Source: Paracoccus sp. S3-43 (GTDB lineage Bacteria; Pseudomonadota; Alphaproteobacteria; Rhodobacterales; Rhodobacteraceae). From it: a stretch of DNA of 64,000 nucleotides. The position numbers and the translations under genes are program-made. The DNA is taken from assembly GCF_029027965.1 (NCBI RefSeq), contig NZ_CP119082.1, positions 2,527,001-2,591,000 of the forward strand, in the 5' to 3' direction. Positions 29,448 through 38,454 of the stretch are shown one piece after another (within the stretch, counting starts at the first letter, position 1; each line of letters begins with the position of its first letter). Under the pieces are notes generated by a model. It worked only from the letters and a program-made list of their open reading frames with translations, was not told the DNA's origin and did no database searches.

Positions 29448-30435
29448 GACGGAACGCCAGCACGGCCTGTCGGTGACGGAAACCGTGGACGCCACCGCCG
29501 CCTCGGCCGGGGCGGTCGCCGGGCTGCCGCCCGACACGCCGCAGGTCGCGGGGGGCGAGACGCGCAGCCAGTGGCGCGACATCTGGCGCCAGTTTCGCAG
29601 CCATCGCGGCGCCATGGTGGCCCTGGCGCTGTTCGTGGCGACGATCCTGTTCGTGACCGCCGGGCCGTATCTCTGGACGCTCGACCCGACCTATGTGGAC
29701 ATCCGCGCCCGCAATTCCGGTTTCAGCGCGGCCCATCCGCTGGGCACGGACCAGCTGGGCCGGGACATGCTGGCGCGGCTGATGGCGGGGGGGCGGGTCT
29801 CCATCGCCGTGGGCCTGACCGCCATGATCATCGCCATCACGCTGGGCAGCCTGATCGGCGTCACCTCGGGCTATTTCCGGCGGCTGGACGCGCCGCTGAT
29901 GCGGCTGACGGAACTGTTCCTGGCCCTGCCCCTGCTGCCGCTGCTGCTGCTGATGGTGACGCTGTTCCGCGAGCCCCTGTCGCAGTCCTTCGGTCCCGCC
30001 CTGGGCACCTTCATCCTGATCGTGTCGGCCATCGGCGCGACAAGCTGGATGCAGGCCGCGCGGATCGTGCGCGGCGACGTGCTGGGCCTGAAAGAGCGTG
30101 AGTTCATCCTTGCGGCCCGGTCTATCGGCACGCCGCCGCACCGGATGATCCTGCGCCATGTGCTGCCCAACGTGCTGTCGCCGATCATGGTCGCCGCGAC
30201 GCTGGGCATCGCCACGGCGATCATCACCGAAAGCGCGCTGTCCTTCCTGGGCCTGGGCTTCCCGCCCGATTTCCCGACCTGGGGGCGGCTGCTTTACGAC
30301 GCGGTGGACCAGATGATCATGTATCCGTGGCGGGTGATCCTGCCGGGGCTGTTCATCTCGCTGACGGTGCTGTGCGTGAACTATATCGGCGACGGGCTGC
30401 GCGACGCCATGGATCCCAGGATCCGGGGGCGGTGA
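29440..30435 (+). CDS. Peptide ABC transporter permease (DppC type)
   Basis: 331 residues. A 45-residue hydrophilic N-terminus (Ala/Thr-rich) precedes SQWRDIWRQFRSHRGAMVAL and the first TM helix. LGTDQLGRDMLARLMAGGR and the EAA loop LAARSIGTPPHRMILRHVLPN identify the DppC class. The ATG at 29440 overlaps the upstream gene by 8 bp. It completes the importer: two SBPs, two permeases and the divergent double ATPase. Confidence 0.94.
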   Translation: MTETERQHGLSVTETVDATAASAGAVAGLPPDTPQVAGGETRSQWRDIWRQFRSHRGAMVALALFVATILFVTAGPYLWTLDPTYVDIRARNSGFSAAHPLGTDQLGRDMLARLMAGGRVSIAVGLTAMIIAITLGSLIGVTSGYFRRLDAPLMRLTELFLALPLLPLLLLMVTLFREPLSQSFGPALGTFILIVSAIGATSWMQAARIVRGDVLGLKEREFILAARSIGTPPHRMILRHVLPNVLSPIMVAATLGIATAIITESALSFLGLGFPPDFPTWGRLLYDAVDQMIMYPWRVILPGLFISLTVLCVNYIGDGLRDAMDPRIRGR

Positions 30436-30444
30436 ATCGGTATA

Positions 30445-30678
30445 ATGATCCGGACCATCCGCGACCCCTTGGCCGCCTATAACGAGCGATTGAAGCTGTT
30501 GGCGAACTTTCTGAATGCCACAGCGTTGGGTTTGGTGGGCTTTGCCGTCTTGCGACCCTTGACGGAAAGTCTGGCCAACGCGAACCTGTCCACGCTGTGG
30601 TGGGGAATGACCGGACTCGCAATCCATGGAATTTCGCACTATGTTATGGGCAGGATCCGCAAGGAGGTGAAGGAATGA
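30445..30678 (+). CDS. Small membrane protein of unknown function
   Basis: 77 residues, not recognised. Two probable transmembrane stretches: about 20-40 (LANFLNATALGLVGFAVL) and 50-68 (LWWGMTGLAIHGISHYVM), with a basic C-terminus (RIRKEVKE). Base composition is visibly less GC-rich than neighbouring genes and codons such as TTG, TTT and AAT are more frequent. The stop overlaps the start of the next small gene (ATGA). It is 9 bp after the permease stop, with weak ribosome-site support, but coding character and the coupled neighbour make it credible. Confidence 0.65.
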   Translation: MIRTIRDPLAAYNERLKLLANFLNATALGLVGFAVLRPLTESLANANLSTLWWGMTGLAIHGISHYVMGRIRKEVKE

Positions 30679-30797
30679 CGTTCTTCGAGTTCATCGTTCC
30701 CGTCATCGCACTGGCCGTGGCCGGGGCGGGCGTGCTTTTGCTTCGCCGCGAGGAACGAAAGCTGGAGCGGGAATCCACGCACCATCCCGCCGAATAA
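30675..30797 (+). CDS. Very small single-span membrane protein of unknown function
   Basis: 40 residues, with one transmembrane helix (about 3-23, FFEFIVPVIALAVAGAGVLL) followed by a charged tail (RREERKLERESTHH). A near-ideal AAGGAGGTGAAGG ribosome site precedes the ATG, which overlaps the stop of the 77-residue gene. The pair forms a two-gene cassette between the peptide importer and uvrD. No function can be assigned. Confidence 0.62.
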   Translation: MTFFEFIVPVIALAVAGAGVLLLRREERKLERESTHHPAE

Positions 30798-30864
30798 TAC
30801 AGCGTCCTGAACAAATCCAGAACATGGGCTTTCCATGGCGCGCTCTTGAGCCTATGTTAGCGGG

Positions 30865-33240
30865 ATGGAGCTTCTGGACGATTCCGATAACGGCGATGCC
30901 GTGCCGCTGTCGCAGCGCGCGACCGCCGCGCGGCCGCTGCCCTATCTGGAGGGGCTGAACCCCGCGCAGCGCGCCGCGGTCGAGGCGCTGGACGGTCCCG
31001 TCCTGATGCTGGCGGGCGCGGGAACCGGCAAGACGCGGGCGCTGACCACGCGGATCGCGCATCTGCTGATGCTGGGCAAGGCCCGGCCGGGGCAGATCCT
31101 GGCCGTGACCTTCACCAACAAGGCCGCGCGCGAGATGAAGGACCGCATTGCCCGCCTGCTGGGCGAAACGGTCGAGGGGATGCCCTGGCTGGGCACCTTC
31201 CATTCGATCAGCGTCAAGATCCTGCGCCGCCATGCCGAGCTGATCGGCAATGGCGATGTGCATCTGAAGCCCAGTTTCACGATCCTGGACACCGACGACC
31301 AGATCCGGCTGATGAAGCAGTTGATCCAGGCCGAGAACCTGGATGAGAAACGCTGGCCCGCCCGGCAGTTGGCGGGCCTGATCGACGGCTGGAAGAACCG
31401 CTGCCTGACGCCCGCCAACCTGCCGCGTGGCGAGGGCGCGGCCTTCGACGGCTGGGGCGGCAGGCTTTATGCCGCCTATCAGGACCGGCTTCTGACGCTG
31501 AACGCGGTCGATTTCGGCGATCTGCTGATGCATTGCGTGACGCTGTTCCAGGCCCATCCCGACGTGCTGCGCGGCTGGCAGGACCGGTTCCGCTATATCC
31601 TGGTGGACGAATATCAGGATACCAACGTCGCGCAATACATGTGGCTGCGGCTGCTGGCGCAGGGGCATCGCAACATCTGCTGCGTGGGCGACGACGACCA
31701 GTCGATCTATGGCTGGCGCGGGGCCGAAGTGGGCAACATCCTGCGCTTCGAAAAGGATTTCCCCGGCGCGCAGGTGGTGCGGCTGGAACAGAACTATCGC
31801 TCGACCCCGCAGATCCTGGCGGCGGCATCGGGGCTGATCGCGACGAACCAGGGGCGGCTGGGCAAGACCCTGTGGACCGATGCCGAACCGGGCGAAAAGG
31901 TCCGCCTGATCGGCCATTGGGACAGCGAGGCCGAGGCCCGCTGGATCGGCGAGGAGATCGAGGCCTTCCATGGCGGCCACCGCGCCAGCGTCGGCCGCAC
32001 CAGCCTGAACGACATCGCCATCCTTGTGCGCGCCTCGCACCAGATGCGCGCCTTCGAGGATCGCTTCATGTCCATCGGCCTGCCCTATCGCGTGATCGGC
32101 GGGCCGCGCTTTTATGAACGCGCCGAGATCCGCGACGCGATGGCCTATTTCCGGCTGGCGGTCAGCCCCGCCGACGACCTCGCCTTCGAACGCATCGCCA
32201 ACACGCCCAAGCGCGGGTTGGGCGAGAAGGGCTTGCAGGCGATCCAGGCGATGGCGCGGGCGCGCGCGCTGTCGCTGCTGGACGGCACGGTCGCGGCGCT
32301 GACGGCGGGCGATCTGTCGGGCAAGGCCGCCGCCAATATGCGCCAGTTCACCGAGAGCATGGGCCGCTGGCACGCCGACGCCTTGGACACCTCGGTGAAC
32401 CATGTCGAACTGGCCGAACGGATCCTGGACGAATCCGGCTATACCGCGATGTGGCAGAACGACAAGTCGCCCGACGCGCCGGGGCGGCTCGACAACCTCA
32501 AGGAACTGGTCAAGGCGCTGGAGGAGTTCGAGAACCTGCAAGGCTTCCTGGAACATGTCGCCCTGGTCATGGACCGCGACGATGGGGACGCCAGCGAACA
32601 GGTCAGCATCATGACCCTGCACGCCGCCAAGGGGCTGGAATTTCCCGTCGTCTTCCTGCCGGGATGGGAGGACGGGCTGTTCCCCAGCCAACGCGCCATG
32701 GACGAGAACGGCACCAAGGGGTTGGAGGAGGAGCGCCGCCTGGCCTATGTCGGCATCACCCGGGCCGAGCGTCTGGCGACGATCAGCTTCGCGGGCAACC
32801 GGCGGCTTTACGGGCAATGGCAATCGTCCCTGCCGTCGCGCTTCGTGGACGAATTGCCGCCCGAACATGTCGAGGTGCTGACCCCGCCGGGTCTCTATGG
32901 CGGCGGCTATGGCGCGGCGATGGCCTTCGCGGGGGGCGGGCCGGTCAATGCGCTGCATGAGCGCGCGGCCAAGGCGGATGTCTACAACTCTCCGGGATGG
33001 AAGCGGATGCAGGCGCGGGCCAGCGAACGCAAGGCGCCGGTCCACCGCACGCCGGTCGTGATCGACGCGGAACCTGCGGCCCGCTTCGCGGTGGGCGACC
33101 GGGTCAGCCATGCCAAGTTCGGCGAAGGCACGATCATGGGCATTGCCGAGGATACGCTGACCGTGCAATTCGCGGCGGGCTTCAAGAACATCAAGGCGGC
33201 CTATGTCCAGCCCGTCGGCGCCGACGACGTGCCCTTCTGA
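30865..33240 (+). CDS. uvrD: UvrD/PcrA-type ATP-dependent DNA helicase
   Basis: 791-residue superfamily-1A 3'-5' helicase for nucleotide excision and mismatch repair. Motif I GAGTGKT (in LAGAGTGKTRALTTRI), motif Ia TFTNKAAREMK, motif II VDEYQDTN, motif III GDDDQSIYGWRGA, motif IV region QNYRSTPQIL, motif V LHAAKGLEFPVVFLPGWEDG and motif VI EERRLAYVGITRA are all present. The C-terminus carries a Tudor-like segment (FAVGDRVSHAKFGEGTIMGI) that can bind RNA polymerase in PcrA. An 18-residue acidic N-terminal extension precedes the core. Confidence 0.97.
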   Translation: MELLDDSDNGDAVPLSQRATAARPLPYLEGLNPAQRAAVEALDGPVLMLAGAGTGKTRALTTRIAHLLMLGKARPGQILAVTFTNKAAREMKDRIARLLGETVEGMPWLGTFHSISVKILRRHAELIGNGDVHLKPSFTILDTDDQIRLMKQLIQAENLDEKRWPARQLAGLIDGWKNRCLTPANLPRGEGAAFDGWGGRLYAAYQDRLLTLNAVDFGDLLMHCVTLFQAHPDVLRGWQDRFRYILVDEYQDTNVAQYMWLRLLAQGHRNICCVGDDDQSIYGWRGAEVGNILRFEKDFPGAQVVRLEQNYRSTPQILAAASGLIATNQGRLGKTLWTDAEPGEKVRLIGHWDSEAEARWIGEEIEAFHGGHRASVGRTSLNDIAILVRASHQMRAFEDRFMSIGLPYRVIGGPRFYERAEIRDAMAYFRLAVSPADDLAFERIANTPKRGLGEKGLQAIQAMARARALSLLDGTVAALTAGDLSGKAAANMRQFTESMGRWHADALDTSVNHVELAERILDESGYTAMWQNDKSPDAPGRLDNLKELVKALEEFENLQGFLEHVALVMDRDDGDASEQVSIMTLHAAKGLEFPVVFLPGWEDGLFPSQRAMDENGTKGLEEERRLAYVGITRAERLATISFAGNRRLYGQWQSSLPSRFVDELPPEHVEVLTPPGLYGGGYGAAMAFAGGGPVNALHERAAKADVYNSPGWKRMQARASERKAPVHRTPVVIDAEPAARFAVGDRVSHAKFGEGTIMGIAEDTLTVQFAAGFKNIKAAYVQPVGADDVPF

Positions 33241-33243
33241 CGC

Positions 33244-34167
33244 CTATTCGGCCCAGCCGAGGTCGGTGGTGAAGGCGATGGTCAGCCAGCGATCCGGGCT
33301 TTCGCCGCCGATCTCCTCTCCGATCCGGTCGCGGATCGCGTCCCATTGCTCCAGCCGGCGCGGCGGCTCGCCGGGGGGCACGATGAAGAACAACTCGATC
33401 TGCCGGCCCCGCCCGACCCGCGCGACATAGGCGCGATAGTCCAGGAAACCGTGCCGGGCGACGGCCTGCCGGGCCACGGCATCGACATGCTGCTTGAGGT
33501 CCGCGGGCGTCACCAGCAGGATATCGGCCAAGGCCCGGCGGATCGTCGGGATCGGCAGCGGGATCACCACAAGGCTGACCAGAGCCAGCGCCGCCGGATC
33601 GACAAAGGGCGACATCCAGTCCCAGCCGGTGCCTTGGATCAGCCAGCCGAAGACGAAGGCCGCCAGCAGCGCCCCGGTCAGCGCCGCCGACATGGCCCAG
33701 CCCTGCGCGTCCAGGTCCACGAAGCCCGACCGGATGCGCCGGTTGGCCCGGTGGTTGCGCAGCGCCATGCCCGCCGCCACCGCGACCACCACCACGGCAT
33801 AGACGATGGCTTGGCCGAATTGCAGTTCTCGCCCGCCCGACAGCAGGCTTTGGACCGCGTTGAACAGCGCATAGACCGCCGCCCCGGTCAGCATCACCCC
33901 GCTGAGCCCCAGCACCATCGGTTCCAGATGCCAGAAGCCCATGGTGAAATGCTGGACCAGCCGCGCCTGGCGGCGTTCCGACATCTGCTGCGTGATCAGC
34001 CGCGAGACCAGCAGCGCCAGCAGCGTCATGCTGGCATCGGTCAGCGAATAGATCCCGTCGAAGATGATCGAGGACGACCCGGTCAGCACGCCGAAGCCCA
34101 CGCCGATGGCCGCCACGGCGAAGGTCGCGGCGATGGACTGCCGCAGGATGTCCTGTTCGGTGGGCAT
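33244..34167 (-). CDS. Cation diffusion facilitator family transporter
   Basis: 307-residue inner-membrane protein. Six hydrophobic helices and a C-terminal soluble domain fit the CDF (Zn/Fe/Co/Mn efflux) family. The helix-2 motif is IIFDGIYSLTDASMTLLALL, with paired Asp residues spaced like a metal site. The soluble domain (about 210-307) is also present: DILLVTPADLKQHVDAV. The ATG at 34167 is preferred over a longer frame that adds 20 unsupported residues. It converges with uvrD with a 3-bp gap. The ion is not predictable. Confidence 0.85.
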   Translation of the reverse strand: MPTEQDILRQSIAATFAVAAIGVGFGVLTGSSSIIFDGIYSLTDASMTLLALLVSRLITQQMSERRQARLVQHFTMGFWHLEPMVLGLSGVMLTGAAVYALFNAVQSLLSGGRELQFGQAIVYAVVVVAVAAGMALRNHRANRRIRSGFVDLDAQGWAMSAALTGALLAAFVFGWLIQGTGWDWMSPFVDPAALALVSLVVIPLPIPTIRRALADILLVTPADLKQHVDAVARQAVARHGFLDYRAYVARVGRGRQIELFFIVPPGEPPRRLEQWDAIRDRIGEEIGGESPDRWLTIAFTTDLGWAE

Positions 34168-34244
34168 GATCTGTCCTTGCGCTGGTGGGCCACGGCCCAG
34201 GGTGCTAGCGTCGGGCCGAAACCTCAACCCCGGACCCCGCGCCC

Positions 34245-34526
34245 TTGGCCACCTTCTTCCGCCTGATCCTGTTCCTGCTGATCGCCGAGACGGTGTTCTA
34301 TCTGTTGCTGCGGGTCTATATCCGCTCGCTGCGCCGCGAAAGGCTGGAAGGGATCTGGGACGAACGCCACCCCGCCATGCCGGGGAACGGCCCGGCCCGG
34401 CGCGCGTTCGTCCGCAGGTCCATGACCCATTTCGACAAGACGCTGAAATCGCGGCTGTTGCTTCTGGTCTTCGTTCTGCCCAATCTTGCGGTCATGGGCA
34501 TCATCTACTGGGTCAACTGGCAATAA
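34245..34526 (+). CDS. Small membrane protein, conserved hypothetical
   Basis: 93 residues from a TTG start. One transmembrane helix at each end (FFRLILFLLIAETVFYLLL at 4-22; LLLVFVLPNLAVMGIIYWV near 72-91) flanks a basic loop. No recognised domain. It is 12 bp upstream of a DUF1523 gene and in the same unit as deoC, so it may be part of an envelope-associated pair. The start codon is uncertain. Confidence 0.65.
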   Translation: MATFFRLILFLLIAETVFYLLLRVYIRSLRRERLEGIWDERHPAMPGNGPARRAFVRRSMTHFDKTLKSRLLLLVFVLPNLAVMGIIYWVNWQ

Positions 34527-34538
34527 GGACCGCTTTCC

Positions 34539-35102
34539 ATGCATTATCTCAAGGTCGCGGTCGGCGTGATCTTCGGCATCGCGGTGTTCCTGTTCCTGGA
34601 CTATGCGCTGCCGTCCAAGAACACGGTGCGCATCACCAATACCTATAACCGCCTGACTGCGGTGACGGCCTCGAACGCGATCTTCTATGCGTCCGACAAT
34701 GCCGGCACGGTGGAAAACGCCGCCGGACAGCGCGACGTGCGCTTCATCGAGACGGTGCGGCCCAACGGCAAGGTCTTCGTCTATCGCAACGAGGATACCG
34801 GCTGGATCTGGCCGCCCTATTTCAAATACGACAGCGCCAATCTGCATGCCGAGGCGACGAACCTGCGGTCGGGCCGCGACAACCCGCAATGGGTCAGCGT
34901 CACCGCCTATGGCTGGCGGCTGCCCTGGCTGTCGGCCTATCCCAATGCGATCAGCGTCGACACGCTGGCCGATCCCGGCGAACGCCCGCGCAACTGGGCG
35001 GCGTCCATCGTCTGCGTGGTCTTGCTGATGTTGCTGGCGCTGCTGTGGCGGATGTGGGCGCAGTTCCAGGAACGCGGCCTCTCTTGGCGGAGGAAGCCGT
35101 GA
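34539..35102 (+). CDS. DUF1523-like membrane-anchored protein
   Basis: 187 residues. An N-terminal transmembrane helix (about 5-24), a periplasmic domain with TYNRLTAVTASNAIFYASDN and RNEDTGWIWPPYFKYDSANL, and a second helix near residues 151-170 (ASIVCVVLLMLLALLWRMW). It resembles the DUF1523 family of Rhodobacterales from memory; function unknown. The stop codon overlaps the deoC GTG start. Confidence 0.75.
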   Translation: MHYLKVAVGVIFGIAVFLFLDYALPSKNTVRITNTYNRLTAVTASNAIFYASDNAGTVENAAGQRDVRFIETVRPNGKVFVYRNEDTGWIWPPYFKYDSANLHAEATNLRSGRDNPQWVSVTAYGWRLPWLSAYPNAISVDTLADPGERPRNWAASIVCVVLLMLLALLWRMWAQFQERGLSWRRKP

Positions 35103-36040
35103 CCCGCAATCCCGGCACCGATCTGCGCCTGGACGGGTTTTCGGACATCCGCATCAACACCCCCGCCGTCGAACGCCGCGCCGCGACCCTGCCCGCGCGG
35201 CGCAGCCTGAAGAAGGACCATCAGGCGGCCTGGCTGCTGAACGCGGTGCGCTGCATCGACCTGACGACGCTGGCGGGCGACGACACCCATGACCGGGTGG
35301 CGCGGCTTTGCGCCAAGGCGATGCGGCCTGTGGCGCCCGATCTGCTGGAGGCGATGGGGGTTTCCGGCCTGACCACCGGCGCGGTCTGCGTCTATCCGAC
35401 GATGGTCGGCGCGGCCAAGCGCGCGCTTGGCAATTCCGGCCTGCCCGTCGCCAGCGTGGCGACCGGCTTTCCGGCCGGGCTGATGCCGCTGAACCTGCGG
35501 CTGGCCGAGATCCTCTATGCCGTCGATCAGGGCGCGGACGAGATCGACATCGTCATCACCCGCGCCCATGTGCTGCGCGGCGACTGGGCGGCGCTGTATG
35601 ACGAAATCCGGGCCATGCGCGAGGCCTGCGGCGATGCGAAGATGAAGGCGATCCTGGCGACGGGCGACCTGAAATCTCTGGAAAACGTCGCCCGCGCCAG
35701 CCATGTGGCGATGCAGGCCGGGGCGGACTGGATCAAGACCTCGACCGGGAAGGAGGGCGTGAATGCCACCCTGCCCGTGTCGCTGGTGATGTGCCGGGCG
35801 ATCCGCGACTATCGCTGTCAGACCGGCCATGTGGTCGGCTTCAAGCCCGCCGGAGGGCTGCGGACGGCCAGGGACGCGCTGAACTGGCAGGTGCTGATGG
35901 CAGAGGAGCTGGGCCGCGACTGGCTGCGCCCGGATCTGTTCCGTATCGGCGCGTCCAGCCTGCTGGGCGATATCGAGCGCCAGATCAGCCACCATGTGAC
36001 GGGCCGCTATGCCGCCAGTTACCGCCAAGCCATTGCCTGA
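35099..36040 (+). CDS. deoC: Deoxyribose-phosphate aldolase DeoC
   Basis: 313 residues, the longer DeoC form (class I aldolase). It splits 2-deoxyribose 5-phosphate into glyceraldehyde 3-phosphate and acetaldehyde. The Schiff-base Lys lies in DWIKTSTGKEGVNATLP; CIDLTTLAGDDT and VVGFKPAGGLRTARDAL supply other active-site residues. The GTG start overlaps the preceding gene (GTGA). It is followed after 7 bp by an aldehyde dehydrogenase that could dispose of the acetaldehyde. Confidence 0.96.
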   Translation: MTRNPGTDLRLDGFSDIRINTPAVERRAATLPARRSLKKDHQAAWLLNAVRCIDLTTLAGDDTHDRVARLCAKAMRPVAPDLLEAMGVSGLTTGAVCVYPTMVGAAKRALGNSGLPVASVATGFPAGLMPLNLRLAEILYAVDQGADEIDIVITRAHVLRGDWAALYDEIRAMREACGDAKMKAILATGDLKSLENVARASHVAMQAGADWIKTSTGKEGVNATLPVSLVMCRAIRDYRCQTGHVVGFKPAGGLRTARDALNWQVLMAEELGRDWLRPDLFRIGASSLLGDIERQISHHVTGRYAASYRQAIA

Positions 36041-36047
36041 GGACCGC

Positions 36048-38375
36048 ATGACCAGCGTGAGCGAGTTGATGGAAACACTGGAATACGGCCCCTCGGTCGA
36101 GGACAGCGGGGCAGTGCGCGACTGGCTGGCCCGGCGCGGCGCCTTCGGCCATTTCATCGGCGGGGCCTTCACCGACCCCGGCACGCTGTTCGACAGCCGC
36201 GATCCGGCGACGGGCGAGGTTCTGGCGCAGGTGACGCAGGGCACGGGCGATGACGTGGCGGCGGCGGTCGCGGCGGCGCGCGCGGCGCAGCCGGGTTGGG
36301 CGGCGCTGACGGGGACCGGGCGGGCGCGGTATCTCTATGCCCTGGCGCGCCATGTGCAGAAACGCGAACGCTTCCTGTCGGTGCTGGAGACGCTGGACAA
36401 CGGCAAGCCCATTCGCGAATCGCGCGACATCGACATGCCGCTGGTGGCGCGGCATTTTTATCATCACGCCGGCTGGGCGGAACTGCGCGACACTGCCTTT
36501 CCGGGCCATGCGCCGCTGGGTGTCTGCGGCCAGATCATCCCCTGGAACTTTCCGCTGCTGATGCTGGCCTGGAAGATCGCCCCCGCGCTTGCGGCGGGGA
36601 ACACGGTCGTCCTGAAGCCCGCCGAATACACCCCGCTGACCGCGCTTGCCTTCGCCGAAATCTGCCAAGAGATCGGCCTGCCCGCAGGCGTCGTGAATAT
36701 CGTCACCGGCGATGGAGAGACCGGCGCGGCGCTTGTGGCCGCTGACGTGGACAAGATCGCCTTCACCGGATCCACCGAGGTGGGGCGCGCCATTGCCGGG
36801 CAGTTGGCGGGCACGGCCAAGCGGCTGACGCTGGAACTGGGCGGCAAGTCGCCCTTCGTGGTCATGCCCGATGCCGATCTGGACGCGGCTGTCGAGGGCG
36901 TGGTGGAGTCGATCTGGTTCAATCAGGGCCAGGTCTGCTGCGCCGGATCGCGCATCCTGGTGGCCGAGGCGGTGGCGGACCGATTCGAGACGCTGCTGGC
37001 GACCCGCATGGCGCGGCTGCGCGTCGGCCCGCCGCTGGACAAGTCCACCGATGTCGGCGCCATCGTCGATCCCGCCCAGAAGGACCGGATCCTGTCGATC
37101 TGCAAGGCCGCCACCGATGCCGGGGCGGACCTGGTCGGCGGCGCGGCGCAGGACGGCTGCTTCATCGCGCCGGGCTATCTGAGGAACATCGCCCCCGCCA
37201 ATCCGGGCTTCGAGCAGGAAATCTTCGGCCCCATCGCCACCCTGTCGACCTTCCGCACGGCGGATGAGGCGGTCGACCTGGCGAACAACACCCGCTATGG
37301 GCTGGCCGCCTCGGTCTGGTCGGAAAGTGCTGCGGTGGCGACCGATCTGGCCGCGCGGATCAAGGCGGGCGTGATCTGGATCAACTGCGCCAACCTGTTC
37401 GACGCCGCCGCCCCCTTCGGCGGCTATCGCGAAAGCGGCTTCGGCCGCGAAGGCGGGCGCATGGGAATGCTGGATTATCTGACGGAACCGGCGGTCGATT
37501 CCGCGCCGGAACCCGCCCCCACCGTGCCGGTCGCCGCGACCACAGGTCAGCCGGGGCCGGAGGGTCTGGACCGCACCGCCAAGCTGTATATCGGCGGCGC
37601 GCAGAAGCGGCCCGATGGCGGTGCCAGCTATGCGGTGCCGGGCGGGCTCGCGCCGCTGGGCAGCCGCAAGGACATCCGCAACGCGGTCGAGGCGGCGGCC
37701 AAGGCCGGGAGATGGACCGCGATGGGCGGCCATGCCCGCGCGCAGGTGCTGTATTACATCGCGGAAAATCTTTCCGCCCGCACCGAGGAATTCGCCCGCC
37801 GCACCAGTCAGGCCGAGGTGCAGGCCGCCATCGCCCGCGCCTTCCATTACGCCGCCTGGGCGGACAAGTTCGATGGCGCCAATGTCCAGGCCCGGCCCGG
37901 CCATCTGCTGAACGTGGTGAACGAAGTCTTCGGCGTGATGGGCATCAGTTGCCCGAACGCGCAGCCGCTGGCCGCGTTCATGTCGCTGGTGATGCCCGCC
38001 ATCGCCTTGGGCAACCGCGTGGTCGCGATTGCCGCGCAGGACGATCCGCTGCCGGTGCTGGATCTTTATCAGGTCTTCGGCACCTCGGACCTGCCGGGCG
38101 GCGTGGTGAATATCGTCACCGGCCCGCGCGACGACCTGGCCAGAACCCTGGCCGCGCATGATGAGGTCGCGGCGATGTGGATGATCGGCGGCGATCTGAC
38201 GACGGTGGAGAAGGCGGCGGGCGGCAACCTGAAGCCGGTCTGGTCGCCCGCCCATCGCGACTGGTGCGGCCCGCGGGCGCAGAGCGAAACCTTCCTGCGT
38301 CACGCCAGGCAGACCAAGACGATCTGGCTGCCCTATGGCGCCTTGCCGCAGGGGACGGGCAGCCCGGCCTATTGA
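36048..38375 (+). CDS. ALDH16-like aldehyde dehydrogenase with degenerate second domain
   Basis: 775 residues, far longer than the usual ~480-500. Residues ~25-485 form a complete NAD(P)-dependent aldehyde dehydrogenase: NFPLLMLAWKIAPALAAGNT, general base Glu263 in LELGGKSP, and catalytic Cys297/298 in GQVCCAGS. Residues ~510-775 repeat the N-terminal (cofactor-binding) half of the fold (AQPLAAFMSLVMPAIALGNR) but lack the catalytic Cys region, the architecture of the ALDH16 family. Direct neighbour of deoC; oxidation of acetaldehyde from deoxyribose breakdown is the likely role. Confidence 0.92.
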   Translation: MTSVSELMETLEYGPSVEDSGAVRDWLARRGAFGHFIGGAFTDPGTLFDSRDPATGEVLAQVTQGTGDDVAAAVAAARAAQPGWAALTGTGRARYLYALARHVQKRERFLSVLETLDNGKPIRESRDIDMPLVARHFYHHAGWAELRDTAFPGHAPLGVCGQIIPWNFPLLMLAWKIAPALAAGNTVVLKPAEYTPLTALAFAEICQEIGLPAGVVNIVTGDGETGAALVAADVDKIAFTGSTEVGRAIAGQLAGTAKRLTLELGGKSPFVVMPDADLDAAVEGVVESIWFNQGQVCCAGSRILVAEAVADRFETLLATRMARLRVGPPLDKSTDVGAIVDPAQKDRILSICKAATDAGADLVGGAAQDGCFIAPGYLRNIAPANPGFEQEIFGPIATLSTFRTADEAVDLANNTRYGLAASVWSESAAVATDLAARIKAGVIWINCANLFDAAAPFGGYRESGFGREGGRMGMLDYLTEPAVDSAPEPAPTVPVAATTGQPGPEGLDRTAKLYIGGAQKRPDGGASYAVPGGLAPLGSRKDIRNAVEAAAKAGRWTAMGGHARAQVLYYIAENLSARTEEFARRTSQAEVQAAIARAFHYAAWADKFDGANVQARPGHLLNVVNEVFGVMGISCPNAQPLAAFMSLVMPAIALGNRVVAIAAQDDPLPVLDLYQVFGTSDLPGGVVNIVTGPRDDLARTLAAHDEVAAMWMIGGDLTTVEKAAGGNLKPVWSPAHRDWCGPRAQSETFLRHARQTKTIWLPYGALPQGTGSPAY

Positions 38376-38383
38376 CCGGCAAC

Positions 38384-38437
38384 GGGGGCTGTCTGCCCCC
38401 CCACGCGCAAGGCGCGTCGGGGGGGCGAAGCGCCCCC
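38384..38437. repeat. Cluster of three GC hairpins (copy D)
   Basis: Three adjacent inverted repeats: GGGGGC-N5-GCCCCC (38384-38400), ACGCGC-AAG-GCGCGT (38403-38417) and GGGGGC-N5-GCCCCC (38421-38437). They lie between the convergent aldehyde dehydrogenase and folE2 genes. Related to the dispersed hairpin repeat, without the GGATATTT tail. Confidence 0.6.
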
Positions 38438-38454
38438 GGCGGCGGCGGTCTCTC

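Noticed and set aside
36048..38375. Frameshifted pair of aldehyde dehydrogenase genes
   Set aside because: The frame is continuous through both domains, and the architecture matches the known ALDH16 type, so it is a natural fusion.
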